Positions 35,626 through 44,468 are shown, counted from the stretch's first letter. The stretch: 64,000 nt of DNA from Catellatospora sp. KI3 (GCF_029948125.1 NZ_JASAMB010000007.1:124001-188000), one strand, 5' to 3'. A program made the numbers and translations. The notes: generated by a model not told the origin, from the letters alone.

Positions 35626-36314
35626 TGGGGGCGGGTGAAGGCGGGGAGGTGGCGGGTGCGGGCGGCGGTGAGGTGGGCGTGCATGGCGGCCGAGGCCGCA
35701 TCGGGGTCGGCGGCGGCCACGGCCGTGGCGATGCGCCCGTGCTCGGCGGCGGTGTCCCCGGCCTGCGTGGACGGGAAGTAGAGCCGGTGCAGGTGCAGGT
35801 GGGAGTGCAGCCGGATGATCGAGTCGCGCAGCAGGACGCTGCCGGACACCTCGGCGACCAGGTCGTGGAAGCGCGCGTCGAGCGCGGTGAACGCGGCGTG
35901 GCGCCGGTAGCCGTCGCCGCTCTCCACCGCGGGTTCGGCGGCCGCCTCGGTCCGCAGCAGCGCGCGGTCCTCGGCGGAGGCGTGCTGGGCGGCGCGGGCG
36001 GCGGCGGCCGGTTCGAGCAGCAGCCGCATCTCGAAGAGCTCCTCGAACTCGGCCCGGGTGAGCAGCGGCGTGGTGGTGTACCCGGACATCGCCCGCTTGC
36101 GCACCAGCCCGTCGGACTCCAGCCTGGCCAGTGCCTCGCGCACGGGCGTGGGGGAGACCTCCAGGCTGCGGGCCAGGCCGTCGATGCTGACCCGGTCGCC
36201 GGGTGCGATCGCGTGCTCCATGATCAGCGTCTTGAGCGACTCGTAGACGTCATCGGTGAGGGTGAGCCGCTGCGCCGGGCGCACCTGGCCGCTGACGGAT
36301 GGCGTGGTCATCAC
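35622..36314 (-). CDS. GntR/FadR-type (FCD) regulator of the fucose/lactate cluster
   Basis: A 230-residue FadR-subfamily regulator. The N-terminal GntR winged helix (about 16-82) has DDVYESLKTLIMEHAIAPGDRVS and VSPTPVREALARLESDGLVRK. The C-terminal FCD ligand domain (about 90-225) carries metal-ligand-type residues in DARFHDLVAEVSGS, HSHLHLHRL and AEHGRIATAV. FCD regulators bind organic acids or sugar acids and release DNA. It is divergent from the lactonase/hydrolase operon. The palindrome core CTATAGGATC in their shared region recurs before lutABC, so this protein probably controls the whole pathway and senses an intermediate such as fuconate or lactate. Confidence 0.9.
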   Translation of the reverse strand: MMTTPSVSGQVRPAQRLTLTDDVYESLKTLIMEHAIAPGDRVSIDGLARSLEVSPTPVREALARLESDGLVRKRAMSGYTTTPLLTRAEFEELFEMRLLLEPAAAARAAQHASAEDRALLRTEAAAEPAVESGDGYRRHAAFTALDARFHDLVAEVSGSVLLRDSIIRLHSHLHLHRLYFPSTQAGDTAAEHGRIATAVAAADPDAASAAMHAHLTAARTRHLPAFTRPQ

Positions 36315-36366
36315 GGTCCCCCTTGACTCTCACCGGCGTGAGCGAGTAAACCTTACCGACATCCAT

Positions 36367-36380
36367 TATGCTATAGGATC
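36367..36380. promoter_or_regulatory. GntR operator copy 1
   Basis: TATGCTATAGGATC matches the perfect palindrome GATCCTATAGGATC at 40797 in 12 of 14 positions. It lies in the divergent region between the GntR gene and the lactonase gene. Confidence 0.6.
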
Positions 36381-36440
36381 TACGATCGGTGTCGCGGTAC
36401 GGCGACACCGGCGCGAGCATGTCGCCAGGAAGGGTGAACC

Positions 36441-37283
36441 GTGGAAATCGACGCCCACCACCACCTCTGGACGGCAGACTACGCCTGGCTGGCCGAGCCC
36501 GGCCTGGAGCCGCTGCGCCGCGACTACACCGCGGCCGAGCTGACCGCCCACCTCGACGCGAACGGCGTGCGGGCCGCGGTGCTGGTCGAGGCGGGCCGGT
36601 GCGAACTGGCCGAGACGTACGAGTTCCTCGCCCTGGCCGCCGCCGAGCCCCGGATCGCCGGAGTCGTCGGCTGGGTCTCCTTCGCCGACTCGGACCTGCC
36701 CGGCACGCTGGCCGCCCTGCGCGCCGCCCCCGGCGGCGACCTGCTCGTCGGCGTGCGCGACCAGGTGCAGGGCCGACCCGACCCGGACTGGCTGGACCGG
36801 CCGGAGGTGCGGGCGTGCCTGGCGGCGGCCGGGGCGGCCGGGCTGGTGGTGGACCTGGTGGTACGCGAGGACCAGCTGCCCGCCTGCGCCCGCGCCGCCC
36901 GCGACCTGCCCGGCACCGTGTTCGTGCTCGACCACCTCGGCAAGCCGCGGATCACCCCGGACGGGCTGGCCGCGTGGCGGGCGGCCGTGACGCCGCTGGC
37001 CGCCTGCGCCAACGTGGTGGTGAAGCTGTCGGGCCTGCTCACCGAGGCCGGTCCGGACTGGACGGTCGAGCGGATCGCCCCGTTCGCGGCGACCGCGCTG
37101 GAGCTGTTCGGCGCCGACCGGACCATGCTGGGCTCGGACTGGCCGGTCTGCGAACTCGTCGCGGCGTACGCGCCGACCGTCGCGGCCCTGACGGCCGCCC
37201 TGCCGCCCCTGACGGCCCCGGAGCACGCCGCCGTGTCCGGGGGTACCGCGATCCGCACCTACCGCCTGGAGGTCCCCAGATGA
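36441..37283 (+). CDS. amidohydrolase-family lactonase (L-fuconolactonase-like)
   Basis: A 280-residue TIM-barrel amidohydrolase of the amidohydro_2/COG3618 type. The metal-site motif DAHHHLW lies at residues 4-10, with VLVEAG, DHLGKP (about 173-178) and the C-terminal GSDWPV (about 233-238). Members open L-fucono-1,4/1,5-lactone or related sugar lactones. GTG 36441 follows AGGAAGGG. The stop overlaps the next gene by ATGA (37280). Together with the FAH hydrolase, SDR, dehydratase and aldo-keto reductase nearby, it fits step 2 of the non-phosphorylated L-fucose route. L-rhamnose or another 6-deoxy sugar is an alternative. Confidence 0.88.
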   Translation: MEIDAHHHLWTADYAWLAEPGLEPLRRDYTAAELTAHLDANGVRAAVLVEAGRCELAETYEFLALAAAEPRIAGVVGWVSFADSDLPGTLAALRAAPGGDLLVGVRDQVQGRPDPDWLDRPEVRACLAAAGAAGLVVDLVVREDQLPACARAARDLPGTVFVLDHLGKPRITPDGLAAWRAAVTPLAACANVVVKLSGLLTEAGPDWTVERIAPFAATALELFGADRTMLGSDWPVCELVAAYAPTVAALTAALPPLTAPEHAAVSGGTAIRTYRLEVPR

Positions 37284-38122
37284 AGCTCATGCGGCTCGGC
37301 GCGCCCGGCGCCGAACGCCCCGTCCTGTACGCCGACGGCCGCCACTACGACCTGTCCGGGCTCACCGCCGACATCGACGGCGCCTTCCTGGCGGCCGGAG
37401 GCCTCGACCGGGTCCGGGCGGCCGCCGCCGAGCTGCCCGAACTCGACGCCACCGGGCTGCGGGTGGGCGCCCCGATCGCCCGGCCGGGTGCGGTCGTCTG
37501 CATCGGGCAGAACTACGCCGCGCACGCGGCCGAGTCGGGCGCCCAGCCGCCGACCACCCCGATCATGTTCTACAAGGCCCCGAACACGGTCGTCGGGCCG
37601 TACGACGACATCCTCATCCCGCGCGGCTCGACCACCACCGACTGGGAGGTCGAACTCGCGGTCGTCGTCGGCCGCCGCGCCCGCTACCTGGAGTCCCCGG
37701 CCCAGGCCCTGGACCACATCGCCGGGTACGTCCTCTCCGACGACGTGTCCGAGCGCGACTTCCAGCTGCACCAGTCGGGCGGGCAGTGGTCCAAGGGCAA
37801 GTCGTGCGAGACCTTCCAGCCGCTGGGCCCGTGGCTGGTCACCCCGGACGAGCTGGGCGGGGTCGGCGACCTCGGGCTGCGCTCCTGGGTGAACGGGCAG
37901 CCGCGCCAGGACTCCACCACCAAGGACATGATCTTCGACGTGGCGTACCTCATCTGGCATCTGTCGCAGTACACGGTGCTGGACCCGGGCGACGTGGTGA
38001 ACACCGGCACGCCGCAGGGGGTGGCGCTGTCGGGGCGGTTCCCGTACCTGGCGCCGGGCGACGTGGTCGAGGTCGAGATCGACGGGCTGGGCCGCCAGCG
38101 GAGCGTCTGCGCGGCCGCCTGA
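37280..38122 (+). CDS. FAH-family hydrolase (2,4-diketo-3-deoxy-L-fuconate hydrolase-like)
   Basis: A 280-residue fumarylacetoacetate hydrolase-family protein with the usual N-terminal domain (1-65) and catalytic domain. Metal ligands are seen in TTDWEVELAVVVG (Glu123, Glu125) and LSDDVSERD (Asp154). GQNYAAHAAESG and a Lys in QWSKGKSCETF further mark the family, and NTGTPQGV closes the site. In the L-fucose pathway this enzyme cleaves 2,4-diketo-3-deoxy-L-fuconate to pyruvate and L-lactate. Coupled to the lactonase by ATGA and followed by a strong terminator hairpin, it ends the two-gene operon. Confidence 0.9.
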   Translation: MKLMRLGAPGAERPVLYADGRHYDLSGLTADIDGAFLAAGGLDRVRAAAAELPELDATGLRVGAPIARPGAVVCIGQNYAAHAAESGAQPPTTPIMFYKAPNTVVGPYDDILIPRGSTTTDWEVELAVVVGRRARYLESPAQALDHIAGYVLSDDVSERDFQLHQSGGQWSKGKSCETFQPLGPWLVTPDELGGVGDLGLRSWVNGQPRQDSTTKDMIFDVAYLIWHLSQYTVLDPGDVVNTGTPQGVALSGRFPYLAPGDVVEVEIDGLGRQRSVCAAA

Positions 38123-38131
38123 GAAGTGTCG

Positions 38132-38165
38132 GCAACCGGTCGCCGGGTTTGCGGCGACCGGTTGC
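38132..38165 (+). terminator. terminator of the lactonase/hydrolase operon
   Basis: GCAACCGGTCGCC and GGCGACCGGTTGC, 13 bp perfect with an 8-nt loop, begin 10 bp after the stop. Confidence 0.75.
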
Positions 38166-38293
38166 GCGGTATCGATGAGACGAGGCACCCGAATACTCTG
38201 TGAGAGCGCCCCTTGACGCACCCCGCCCCGTGACCGGTCGTGACCGCGGTCGTTGCTGGACGGGGCGCCTCTTCCACACCTGGCGGTGAGCCG

Positions 38294-38674
38294 ATGACAG
38301 TGAAGATCGTGCAGCGCGACGACCTAGGCGTGGTCGTGGTCGAACTGATCGGGGAGCTCGACCTCGACAGCGCGCCCATGCTGCGCGCGGTGCTCAGCGA
38401 CCTGCTCGACCGCGGCCGGTTCCGGATCGTGGTCGACGCGGGCGAGCTGCGCTTCTGCGACTCGGTCGGCCTGTCGGCCCTGCTGCTGTCGCATCGTGCC
38501 TGCGCCGCGCAGGGCGGCTTCCTGCGCCTGGCCCGGGTGGGGGAGCTGCTGGCGAACCTGCTCGGCATGGTCGGCCTGTCCGAGGTGCTGACCTGCTACG
38601 ACTCGGTGGCCGGAGCGGCGGCCGGTGACCCGGGCCGGCGCTCGGTGCTGCCGGTCCGGCACCGCCTGCACTGA
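38294..38674 (+). CDS. STAS-domain anti-sigma factor antagonist
   Basis: A 126-residue SpoIIAA-like STAS protein. The phosphorylatable serine lies in FCDSVGLSALLL (Ser57). The N-terminal strands (VVVVELIGELDLDSAPML) match the family. It would bind and be phosphorylated by an anti-sigma kinase, so freeing an alternative sigma factor. No kinase gene is adjacent. Start ATG 38294 is chosen from the family N-terminus. A longer frame from 38240 lacks homology. It is an isolated, single-gene insertion in the fucose/lactate cluster and is not obviously linked to it. Confidence 0.87.
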   Translation: MTVKIVQRDDLGVVVVELIGELDLDSAPMLRAVLSDLLDRGRFRIVVDAGELRFCDSVGLSALLLSHRACAAQGGFLRLARVGELLANLLGMVGLSEVLTCYDSVAGAAAGDPGRRSVLPVRHRLH

Positions 38675-38699
38675 ACCCGGGACCGTGCCGTCCGGGGCG

Positions 38700-39437
38700 T
38701 CAGCGGACCAGGCGCAGCCCCGACATGCCGCCGTCGACCGCCAGGGACGTGCCGGTGGTCGCGCCGGAGCGGGGCGAGGCCAGGTACGCCACCGCCTCGG
38801 CCACCTCGGCGGCGGTGACCAGGCGACCGGTGGGCTGCCGGGCGGCCAGCCGCCGCTTCTCCTCGACCGGGTCGGCCGCGTTCGCCAGCAGCCGGGCCAC
38901 CCACGGCGTGTCCACGGTGCCGGGGGCGACCGCGCACACGCGTACCCCGTCGGCGACCAGGTCGGCGGCCATGGCCAGGGTCAGCGCGTGCACCGCGCCC
39001 TTGGTCGCCGCGTAGACCGCCCGGTTGACCAGGCCCGCCCCGGCGGCGATGGACGAGATGTTCACGATCACGCCGCTGCCCGAGCGGCGCAGGTGCGGCA
39101 GCGCGGCGCGGCTGGCGCGGGCGACGCCGACCACGTTGACGTCGAGGCAGCGGTGCCACTCGTCGTCGCCGGCCTGCTCGACCGTGCCGACGGCGCTGAC
39201 GCCCGCGCAGTTCACCAGGATGTCCAGGCCGCCCAGTGCGAGCGCGACCCGGTCCATGGCGTCCTCCAGCGGCGCCGTCACGTCGGCGAACACCGGCAGG
39301 TGCCGCTGCGGGGTGCCGGGCTCGCGGTCGAGGACCGCCACCCGGGCGCCCCGGTCGGCGAGCAGGTCGGCGCAGGCGGCGCCGATGCCGGAGGCGCCGC
39401 CGGTGACGGCGGCGACCAGGCCTGCGAAGTCAGTCAT
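38700..39437 (-). CDS. SDR dehydrogenase (2-keto-3-deoxy-L-fuconate dehydrogenase-like)
   Basis: A 245-residue classical short-chain dehydrogenase. Cofactor motif TGGASGIG lies at 12-19, NxAG in ILVNCAGVS (about 75-78), and the catalytic Ser128, Tyr141 and Lys145 (YAATK). The sequence [10 protein letters not shown] and the C-terminal VDGG are also typical. Its start overlaps the L-fuconate dehydratase stop by 8 bp, so it is the second gene of that minus-strand unit. This pairing and the FAH hydrolase support oxidation of 2-keto-3-deoxy-L-fuconate at C4 with NAD. A different sugar acid cannot be excluded. Confidence 0.9.
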   Translation of the reverse strand: MTDFAGLVAAVTGGASGIGAACADLLADRGARVAVLDREPGTPQRHLPVFADVTAPLEDAMDRVALALGGLDILVNCAGVSAVGTVEQAGDDEWHRCLDVNVVGVARASRAALPHLRRSGSGVIVNISSIAAGAGLVNRAVYAATKGAVHALTLAMAADLVADGVRVCAVAPGTVDTPWVARLLANAADPVEEKRRLAARQPTGRLVTAAEVAEAVAYLASPRSGATTGTSLAVDGGMSGLRLVR

Positions 39438-40737
39438 GCTTCCACTCCGGACCGTCGGGGAACTCGAATCGGGTCAGCGACTCCTCGTGCATGCGCGCCG
39501 AGAAGCCGGGGGCGGTGGGGGCGGCGTAGCGGCCGCCGGTGACGAGGACCGGGTCGGTGAAGTGCTCGTGCAGGTGGTCCACGTATTCGATCATGCGGCC
39601 GTCGAGGCTCGCCGAGACCGAGGTGTAGTCGAAGAACGAGAAGTGCTGCACCAGCTCGCACAGGCCGACCCCGCCCGCGTGCGGGCACACCGGCTTGCCG
39701 TACGCGGCGGCCAGCAGCAGGATCGCCAGGTTCTCGTTCACGCCGCCGACCCGGGCGGAGTCGATCTGGACCACGTCGACCGCGTCGGCCTGCAGCAGCT
39801 GCTTGAACATGACCCGGTTGTGCACGTGCTCGCCGGTGGCGACCCGGATCGGCCGCCCGCCGGGGCCGGCCGCGGCCAGCGCGGTGCGGATCGCGGCGTG
39901 GCCGAGGATCTCGTCGGGGCTGGTCGGCTCCTCGATCCAGTACGGGTCCAGGTGCGCCAGCGCCGTCATCCAGTCGACCGCCTCACCCACGCCCCAGCGC
40001 TGGTTGGCGTCGACGGCGATGGGGAAGCCCGCGCCCAGCGCCTGCCGCGCGGCGGTGAACCGGCGCAGGTCGTCGCCGAGGTCCGCGCCGACCTTGAGCT
40101 TGACCATGCCGAACCCGTCGGCGGCGGCGCGCAGGGCGCGGCGGGTGACCTTGGCGTCGTCGTAGCCGAGCCAGCCCGCCGAGGTGGTGTAGGCGGGGTA
40201 GCCGCTGGCCTCGATCGCGGCGGCGCGCTCGGCGCGGCCGGGTGCCCGCTCGGTGAGCAGGTCGAGGGCGGCGGCCGGGGTGAGCGCGTCGGTGAGGTAG
40301 CGCCAGTCCACGCAGTCGACCAGGGCGGCCGGGGGCATCGCGGTGAGGAACTTCCACAGCGGCAGCCCGGCGCGGCGGGCGGCCAGGTCCCAGGCGGCGT
40401 TGATGACCGCGCCCGCGGCCAGGTGCACCACGCCCTTCTCCGGGCCGAGCCAGCGCAGCTGCGAGTCGTGGGTGAGCCGGCGGCCGAACTCGCCGAGGTC
40501 GAGGCTGTCCAGATCCTGGCCGATCACGTACGGTCGAAGCGCTTCGATGGCGGCCGCGCAGATGTCGTTGCCGCGCCCGATCGTGAAGGTGAACCCGTGG
40601 CCGTGGTCCGCACCGTCGGTGAGGAGTTCGACGTACGCCGCCGAGTAGTCGGGGTCGGGGTTCATCGCGTCGGAGCCGTCGAGGGAGTGCGAGGTGGGGA
40701 AGCGGATGTCGCGTACGCGCAGGTCGAGAACCTTCAT
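39430..40737 (-). CDS. L-fuconate dehydratase (enolase superfamily)
   Basis: A 435-residue mandelate-racemase-group enolase superfamily protein. The KxK general base is at MVKLKVG (Lys213, Lys215). Metal ligands are Asp243 (VDANQRW), Glu269 (IEEPTSP) and Glu303 (TGEHVHN), and the acid/base His353 lies in [11 protein letters not shown]. The N-terminal [22 protein letters not shown] is the FucD signature. It dehydrates L-fuconate to 2-keto-3-deoxy-L-fuconate. Length matches FucD exactly. Its ATG overlaps the stop of an 11-codon leader that carries the strong ribosome site. This is the most diagnostic enzyme in the cluster. Confidence 0.94.
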   Translation of the reverse strand: MKVLDLRVRDIRFPTSHSLDGSDAMNPDPDYSAAYVELLTDGADHGHGFTFTIGRGNDICAAAIEALRPYVIGQDLDSLDLGEFGRRLTHDSQLRWLGPEKGVVHLAAGAVINAAWDLAARRAGLPLWKFLTAMPPAALVDCVDWRYLTDALTPAAALDLLTERAPGRAERAAAIEASGYPAYTTSAGWLGYDDAKVTRRALRAAADGFGMVKLKVGADLGDDLRRFTAARQALGAGFPIAVDANQRWGVGEAVDWMTALAHLDPYWIEEPTSPDEILGHAAIRTALAAAGPGGRPIRVATGEHVHNRVMFKQLLQADAVDVVQIDSARVGGVNENLAILLLAAAYGKPVCPHAGGVGLCELVQHFSFFDYTSVSASLDGRMIEYVDHLHEHFTDPVLVTGGRYAAPTAPGFSARMHEESLTRFEFPDGPEWKHD

Positions 40738-40769
40738 CGGTCCCTGCCCGCAGGCTGCTGGTCGGTCAT
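40734..40769 (-). CDS. 11-codon leader peptide before the dehydratase
   Basis: ATG at 40767-40769 opens [11 protein letters not shown] and stops with TGA overlapping the dehydratase ATG (ATGA). An AAAGGAG ribosome site (40777-40783) is placed ideally for this leader, 7 nt away. No comparable site stands before the dehydratase itself. It could couple or modulate dehydratase translation. Confidence 0.45.
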   Translation of the reverse strand: MTDQQPAGRDR

Positions 40770-40796
40770 CTCGTGGCTCCTTTCGCCTACATCATG

Positions 40797-40810
40797 GATC
40801 CTATAGGATC
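40797..40810. promoter_or_regulatory. GntR operator copy 2
   Basis: GATCCTATAGGATC, a perfect 14-bp palindrome, lies midway between the divergent dehydratase/SDR unit and lutABC. It is the likely site for the GntR regulator at 35622. Confidence 0.65.
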
Positions 40811-40854
40811 GGACGGCAAGAGCGGAACCCGCGTCCAGAGAGGAGCCAGGCGCT

Positions 40855-41535
40855 GTGCGTATCGCGCTGCTCGTGACGTGTCTCAACGAGGCACTCTTCC
40901 CACGGGCCGGGATGGCGGTCGTGACCGTGCTGGAACGGCTGGGCCACACCGTGGCGTTCCCGCCGGAGCAGACCTGCTGCGGCCAACTGCACGCCAACAC
41001 CGGCTACGCCGCCCCCGCCCGCGAGCTGGAGCGGCACACCGAGGCGGCCTTCGCCGGGCACGACGTCATCGTCACCCCGTCCGGCTCCTGCGCCGCCCAC
41101 CTGCGCGCCCACACCGAGCTGCCCGTGTACGAGCTGTCCGAGCTGCTCGTCGACGTGCTCGGGGTGACCGACGTGGGCGCCCGCTTCCCGCACCGGGTCA
41201 CCTACCACCCGACCTGCCACGGCCTGCGCATGCTGCGCCTGGGCGACCGCCCGCAGCGGCTGCTGCGCGCGGTGTCCGGGCTGGAGCTGGTCGACCTGCC
41301 CGAACCCGAGCAGTGCTGCGGCTTCGGCGGCACCTTCGCGCTCAAGAACCCCGGCGTCTCCGGGGCGATGCTCGCCGACAAGTGCGCCAACGCCGTGTCC
41401 ACCGGCGCGGAGTACCTGGCCGCCGCCGACAACTCGTGCCTGGCCCACATCGGCGGCGGCCTGGCCCGCCGCCCCGGCGCCCCGAAGCCCGTCCACTACG
41501 CCGAGATCCTGGCCGGCACGGGAGCCGCCGCATGA
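40855..41535 (+). CDS. lutA: LutA-like Fe-S oxidoreductase subunit
   Basis: A 226-residue protein of the LutA/YkgE family. Two cysteine-rich CCG domains are seen: EQTCCGQLHANTGYA (about 40-54) with SGSCAAHL, and EQCCGFGGTFALKNP (about 146-160) with NSCLAHIGGG. LutABC is an iron-sulfur L-lactate dehydrogenase complex. GTG 40855 follows GAGAGGAG. The stop overlaps lutB by ATGA. Its position after the fucose-pathway dehydratase promoter suggests that it consumes the L-lactate released by that pathway. Confidence 0.93.
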   Translation: MRIALLVTCLNEALFPRAGMAVVTVLERLGHTVAFPPEQTCCGQLHANTGYAAPARELERHTEAAFAGHDVIVTPSGSCAAHLRAHTELPVYELSELLVDVLGVTDVGARFPHRVTYHPTCHGLRMLRLGDRPQRLLRAVSGLELVDLPEPEQCCGFGGTFALKNPGVSGAMLADKCANAVSTGAEYLAAADNSCLAHIGGGLARRPGAPKPVHYAEILAGTGAAA

Positions 41536-42962
41536 GCAGGCACCTGCCGATCGTGGCCGTGACGCCGTTCCCGGCCGCCGCCGCGCACGAGCTGAAGGAC
41601 GCGCAGCTGCGCGCCAACCTCGGCCGGGCCACCCGGACCATCCGCGACAAGCGGGCCCGCGTGGTGGCCGAGGTGCCCGACTGGGAGGAGCTGCGCGAGC
41701 GGGCGGCGCGTACCAAGGACGAGGTGCTGGACCGGCTGCCCGAGCTGCTGGCGCGGTTCGAGCGGGCCGCGGCGGCGGCGGGGGCGAGCGTGCACCACGC
41801 GGCCGACGCGGCGGCCGCCAACGCGATCGTGGCCGAGCTGGTCCGGGCCCAGGGCGCCGACCGGGTTGTGAAGATCAAGTCGATGGCGACGCAGGAGATC
41901 GGGCTCAACGAGGCCCTGGCCGAGGCCGGGATCACCGCGATCGAGACCGACCTGGCCGAGCTGATCGTGCAGCTGGCCGACGACACCCCGTCGCACATCC
42001 TGGTCCCGGCGATCCACTACAACCGGAGCCAGATCCGCGAGATCTTCGCCGCGCGGATGCCGGGGTTCAGCGCGGAGTCCGACGAGCCCGCCGTGCTCGC
42101 GGGCGCGGCCCGGGAGTACCTGCGGCGCACGTTCCTGTCGGCCGAGGTGGCCGTGTGCGGGGCGAACTTCGCCGTGGCCGAGACCGGGTCGCTGGTGATC
42201 GTGGAGTCGGAGGGCAACGGGCGGATGTGCCTGACCCTGCCGGGCACCCTCATCGCGGTGGTGGGCGTGGAGAAGCTGCTGCCCCGGATGGCCGACCTCG
42301 GCGACTTCCTGCGGCTGCTGCCGCGCTCGTCGACCGGGGAGCGGATGAACCCGTACACCTCGGTGTTCACCGGGGTCACCCCGGACGACGGGCCGCGGCG
42401 GCTGCACATCGTGCTGCTGGACAACGGGCGGACGAAGACCGCGCAGGACCCCGTCGGGCGGGCGGCGCTGCGCTGCATCCGCTGCTCGGCCTGCCTCAAC
42501 GTCTGTCCCGTGTACGAGCGCACCGGCGGCCACGCGTACGGCTCGGTCTACCCCGGACCGATCGGCGCGATCCTGTCGCCGCAGCTCACCGGCCAGGACG
42601 CGGGCGCCAACAGCTCGCTGCCGTTCGCCTCGACGCTCTGCGGCGCCTGCTACGACGTCTGCCCCGTGAAGATCGATATCCCGGAGATCCTGGTGCACCT
42701 GCGCCAGACCGGGCCCAAGCCCGCCGCCGAACGGGCCGCCATGGCCACACTCAGCTGGGTCATGCGCGACCGCAGGCGCTGGCGGGGGGCCCTGCGCGCG
42801 GCCCGCACCGGCGCGGTGCCGCTGCGCGCGCTCACCCGGCGGCGCGGCGGCACCCTGCGGCGCGCCCCGTGGCCGGTGTCGGCCTGGACGGCGCACCGCG
42901 ACGCGCCGCTGCCCCCGCCCGAGTCCTTCCGCGACTGGTGGAGGCGCACCCATGCTGAGTGA
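41532..42962 (+). CDS. lutB: LutB-like Fe-S lactate-utilisation protein
   Basis: A 476-residue LutB/YkgF protein. An N-terminal LUD domain contains VVKIKSMATQEIGLNEAL and NFAVAETGSLVIVES. The C-terminal ferredoxin-like part has CIRCSACLNVCPVY (about 314-327) and CGACYDVCPV (about 371-380), each a 4Fe-4S motif. It is the central subunit of the L-lactate oxidising complex. It overlaps lutA by ATGA and lutC by 11 bp. The C-terminus (last about 80 residues) is basic and less conserved. Confidence 0.94.
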   Translation: MSRHLPIVAVTPFPAAAAHELKDAQLRANLGRATRTIRDKRARVVAEVPDWEELRERAARTKDEVLDRLPELLARFERAAAAAGASVHHAADAAAANAIVAELVRAQGADRVVKIKSMATQEIGLNEALAEAGITAIETDLAELIVQLADDTPSHILVPAIHYNRSQIREIFAARMPGFSAESDEPAVLAGAAREYLRRTFLSAEVAVCGANFAVAETGSLVIVESEGNGRMCLTLPGTLIAVVGVEKLLPRMADLGDFLRLLPRSSTGERMNPYTSVFTGVTPDDGPRRLHIVLLDNGRTKTAQDPVGRAALRCIRCSACLNVCPVYERTGGHAYGSVYPGPIGAILSPQLTGQDAGANSSLPFASTLCGACYDVCPVKIDIPEILVHLRQTGPKPAAERAAMATLSWVMRDRRRWRGALRAARTGAVPLRALTRRRGGTLRRAPWPVSAWTAHRDAPLPPPESFRDWWRRTHAE

Positions 42963-43482
42963 ACTGTTCGCCGAGCGGGCCGGGGACTACCGGGCGGGCG
43001 TCCACCACTGCACCGAGGCGGAGCTGCCCGGCGTGCTGGCGGGGCTGCTGGCCGGGGCGTCGGCTGTGGTCGTACCCCCGGGGCTGCCGCAGGCGTGGAC
43101 CCGCGACCTGGCCGGGCCGCAGCTGCCCGACCACGGGCTCACCCCGGCCGACCTGGACGCACCCGGGCTGTCCGTGCTCACCGGCTGCGCCGCCGCGATC
43201 GCCGAGACCGGCACCATCGTGCTCGACACCGGCCCCGGCCAGGGCCGCCGCCTGCTCACGCTGGTCCCCGACCACCACGTCTGCGTCGTGTACGACGACC
43301 GCGTCGTCGCCGACGTGCCCGACCTGTTCGCGGTCTTGCCTGATCCCACCCGCCCCCTCACGATGATCTCCGGGCCCTCCGCCACCAGCGACATCGAACT
43401 CGACCGGGTGGAGGGCGTGCACGGGCCGCGCCGCCTCGACATCGTGTGCGTCCACGCCGACGCCGGGAAGGAACCGCGATGA
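42952..43482 (+). CDS. lutC: LutC-like LUD-domain protein
   Basis: A 176-residue LutC/YkgG protein with the LUD fold (GVLAGLLAGASAVVVPPGLP, then TGCAAAIAETGTIVLDTGPGQ and LTLVPDHHVCVVYDDRVV). GPSATSDIELDRVEGVHGPRRL is a family hallmark. It completes the lutABC set. It starts inside lutB (11-bp overlap) and ends with an ATGA overlap to the aldo-keto reductase, which shows that the reductase is in the same translational chain. Confidence 0.93.
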   Translation: MLSELFAERAGDYRAGVHHCTEAELPGVLAGLLAGASAVVVPPGLPQAWTRDLAGPQLPDHGLTPADLDAPGLSVLTGCAAAIAETGTIVLDTGPGQGRRLLTLVPDHHVCVVYDDRVVADVPDLFAVLPDPTRPLTMISGPSATSDIELDRVEGVHGPRRLDIVCVHADAGKEPR

Positions 43483-44456
43483 CCGACCCCCTCGCCGCCG
43501 TCACCCCGCTCGGGCTCGGCACCGGCCCGCTGGGCAACCTGTACCGGGCCGTCCCCGACGACCGCGCCGCCGCCACGGTCGAGCGGGCCTGGGCCGACGG
43601 GGTCCGCTACTTCGACACCGCCCCGCACTACGGCGTCGGCCTGGCCGAACGCCGCCTCGGCCGGGTGCTCGCGCAGCACCCGCGCGATCAGTACGCGCTG
43701 TCCACGAAGGTCGGCCGGGTGCTGGTGGACAACCCCGGCGGCGGCAGCGACCTCGACCACGGCTTCGACACCCCGGCCACGCACCGGCGCGTCTGGGACT
43801 TCAGCGCCGACGGCGTACGCCGCAGCCTCGACGACAGCCTCACCCGCCTGGGCCACACCCGGATCGACATCGCGCTCCTGCACGACCCCGAGGCCAGCCC
43901 CGACCCGGCTGCGGCGCTGCGCGAGGGCTACCCCGCCCTGGCCGCCCTGCGCGCGCAGGGCGTGCTCGGCGCGATCGGCATCGGCACCAACGACCTGGGC
44001 CTGCTCGAACGGTTCGCCACCGACACCGACGTGGACGTGCTCATGGTCGCCGGGCGCTACACCCTGCTGGAGCAGCGGGCCCTGGACGCCGTACTGCCCG
44101 CCTGCGCCGCGCGCGGCATCCGCGTGCTCAACGCCAGCGTGTTCAACAGCGGCCTGCTCGCCCTGGAGCGCCCCGACGAGACCGCCACCTTCGAGTACGG
44201 CCGCGTGCCCGCACCCGTACTCGCCCGCACCCGCGCCATCGCCGCCGTCTGCGCCCGCCACGGCGTCAGCCTGCCCCAGGCCGCGCTCGCCTTCGCCGGG
44301 GCGCACCCGGCCGTCGCCTCCGTCGTCATCGGCGCCGACCACCCCGACCACGTCACCCAGGCCGCCGCCCGCATCGCCGCCCCGACCCCGGCCGACCTGT
44401 GGGCGGAGCTGACCGCCGAGGGCCTGCTGCGACCCGACGCCCCGGTCCCCGCCTGA
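43479..44456 (+). CDS. aldo-keto reductase (L-fucose dehydrogenase-like)
   Basis: A 325-residue AKR with the complete catalytic tetrad: Asp46 and Tyr51 in YFDTAPHYGVG, Lys77 in STKVGR, and His135 in LLHDPE. The N-terminus (LGLGTGPLGNLY) and VWDFSADGVRRSLDDSLTRLG match D-threo-aldose 1-dehydrogenase/L-fucose dehydrogenases. It would oxidise L-fucose to L-fuconolactone, the first step of the pathway. Pyridoxal 4-dehydrogenase is an alternative in the same subgroup. It is translationally coupled to lutC, so the first and last pathway steps share an operon. A hairpin terminator follows. Confidence 0.9.
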   Translation: MTDPLAAVTPLGLGTGPLGNLYRAVPDDRAAATVERAWADGVRYFDTAPHYGVGLAERRLGRVLAQHPRDQYALSTKVGRVLVDNPGGGSDLDHGFDTPATHRRVWDFSADGVRRSLDDSLTRLGHTRIDIALLHDPEASPDPAAALREGYPALAALRAQGVLGAIGIGTNDLGLLERFATDTDVDVLMVAGRYTLLEQRALDAVLPACAARGIRVLNASVFNSGLLALERPDETATFEYGRVPAPVLARTRAIAAVCARHGVSLPQAALAFAGAHPAVASVVIGADHPDHVTQAAARIAAPTPADLWAELTAEGLLRPDAPVPA

Positions 44457-44468
44457 ACGCGCACCCGT

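Noticed and set aside
38294-38674. STAS gene as part of the fucose pathway
   Set aside because: It has its own spacing after a terminator and no metabolic role. Position alone is not enough.
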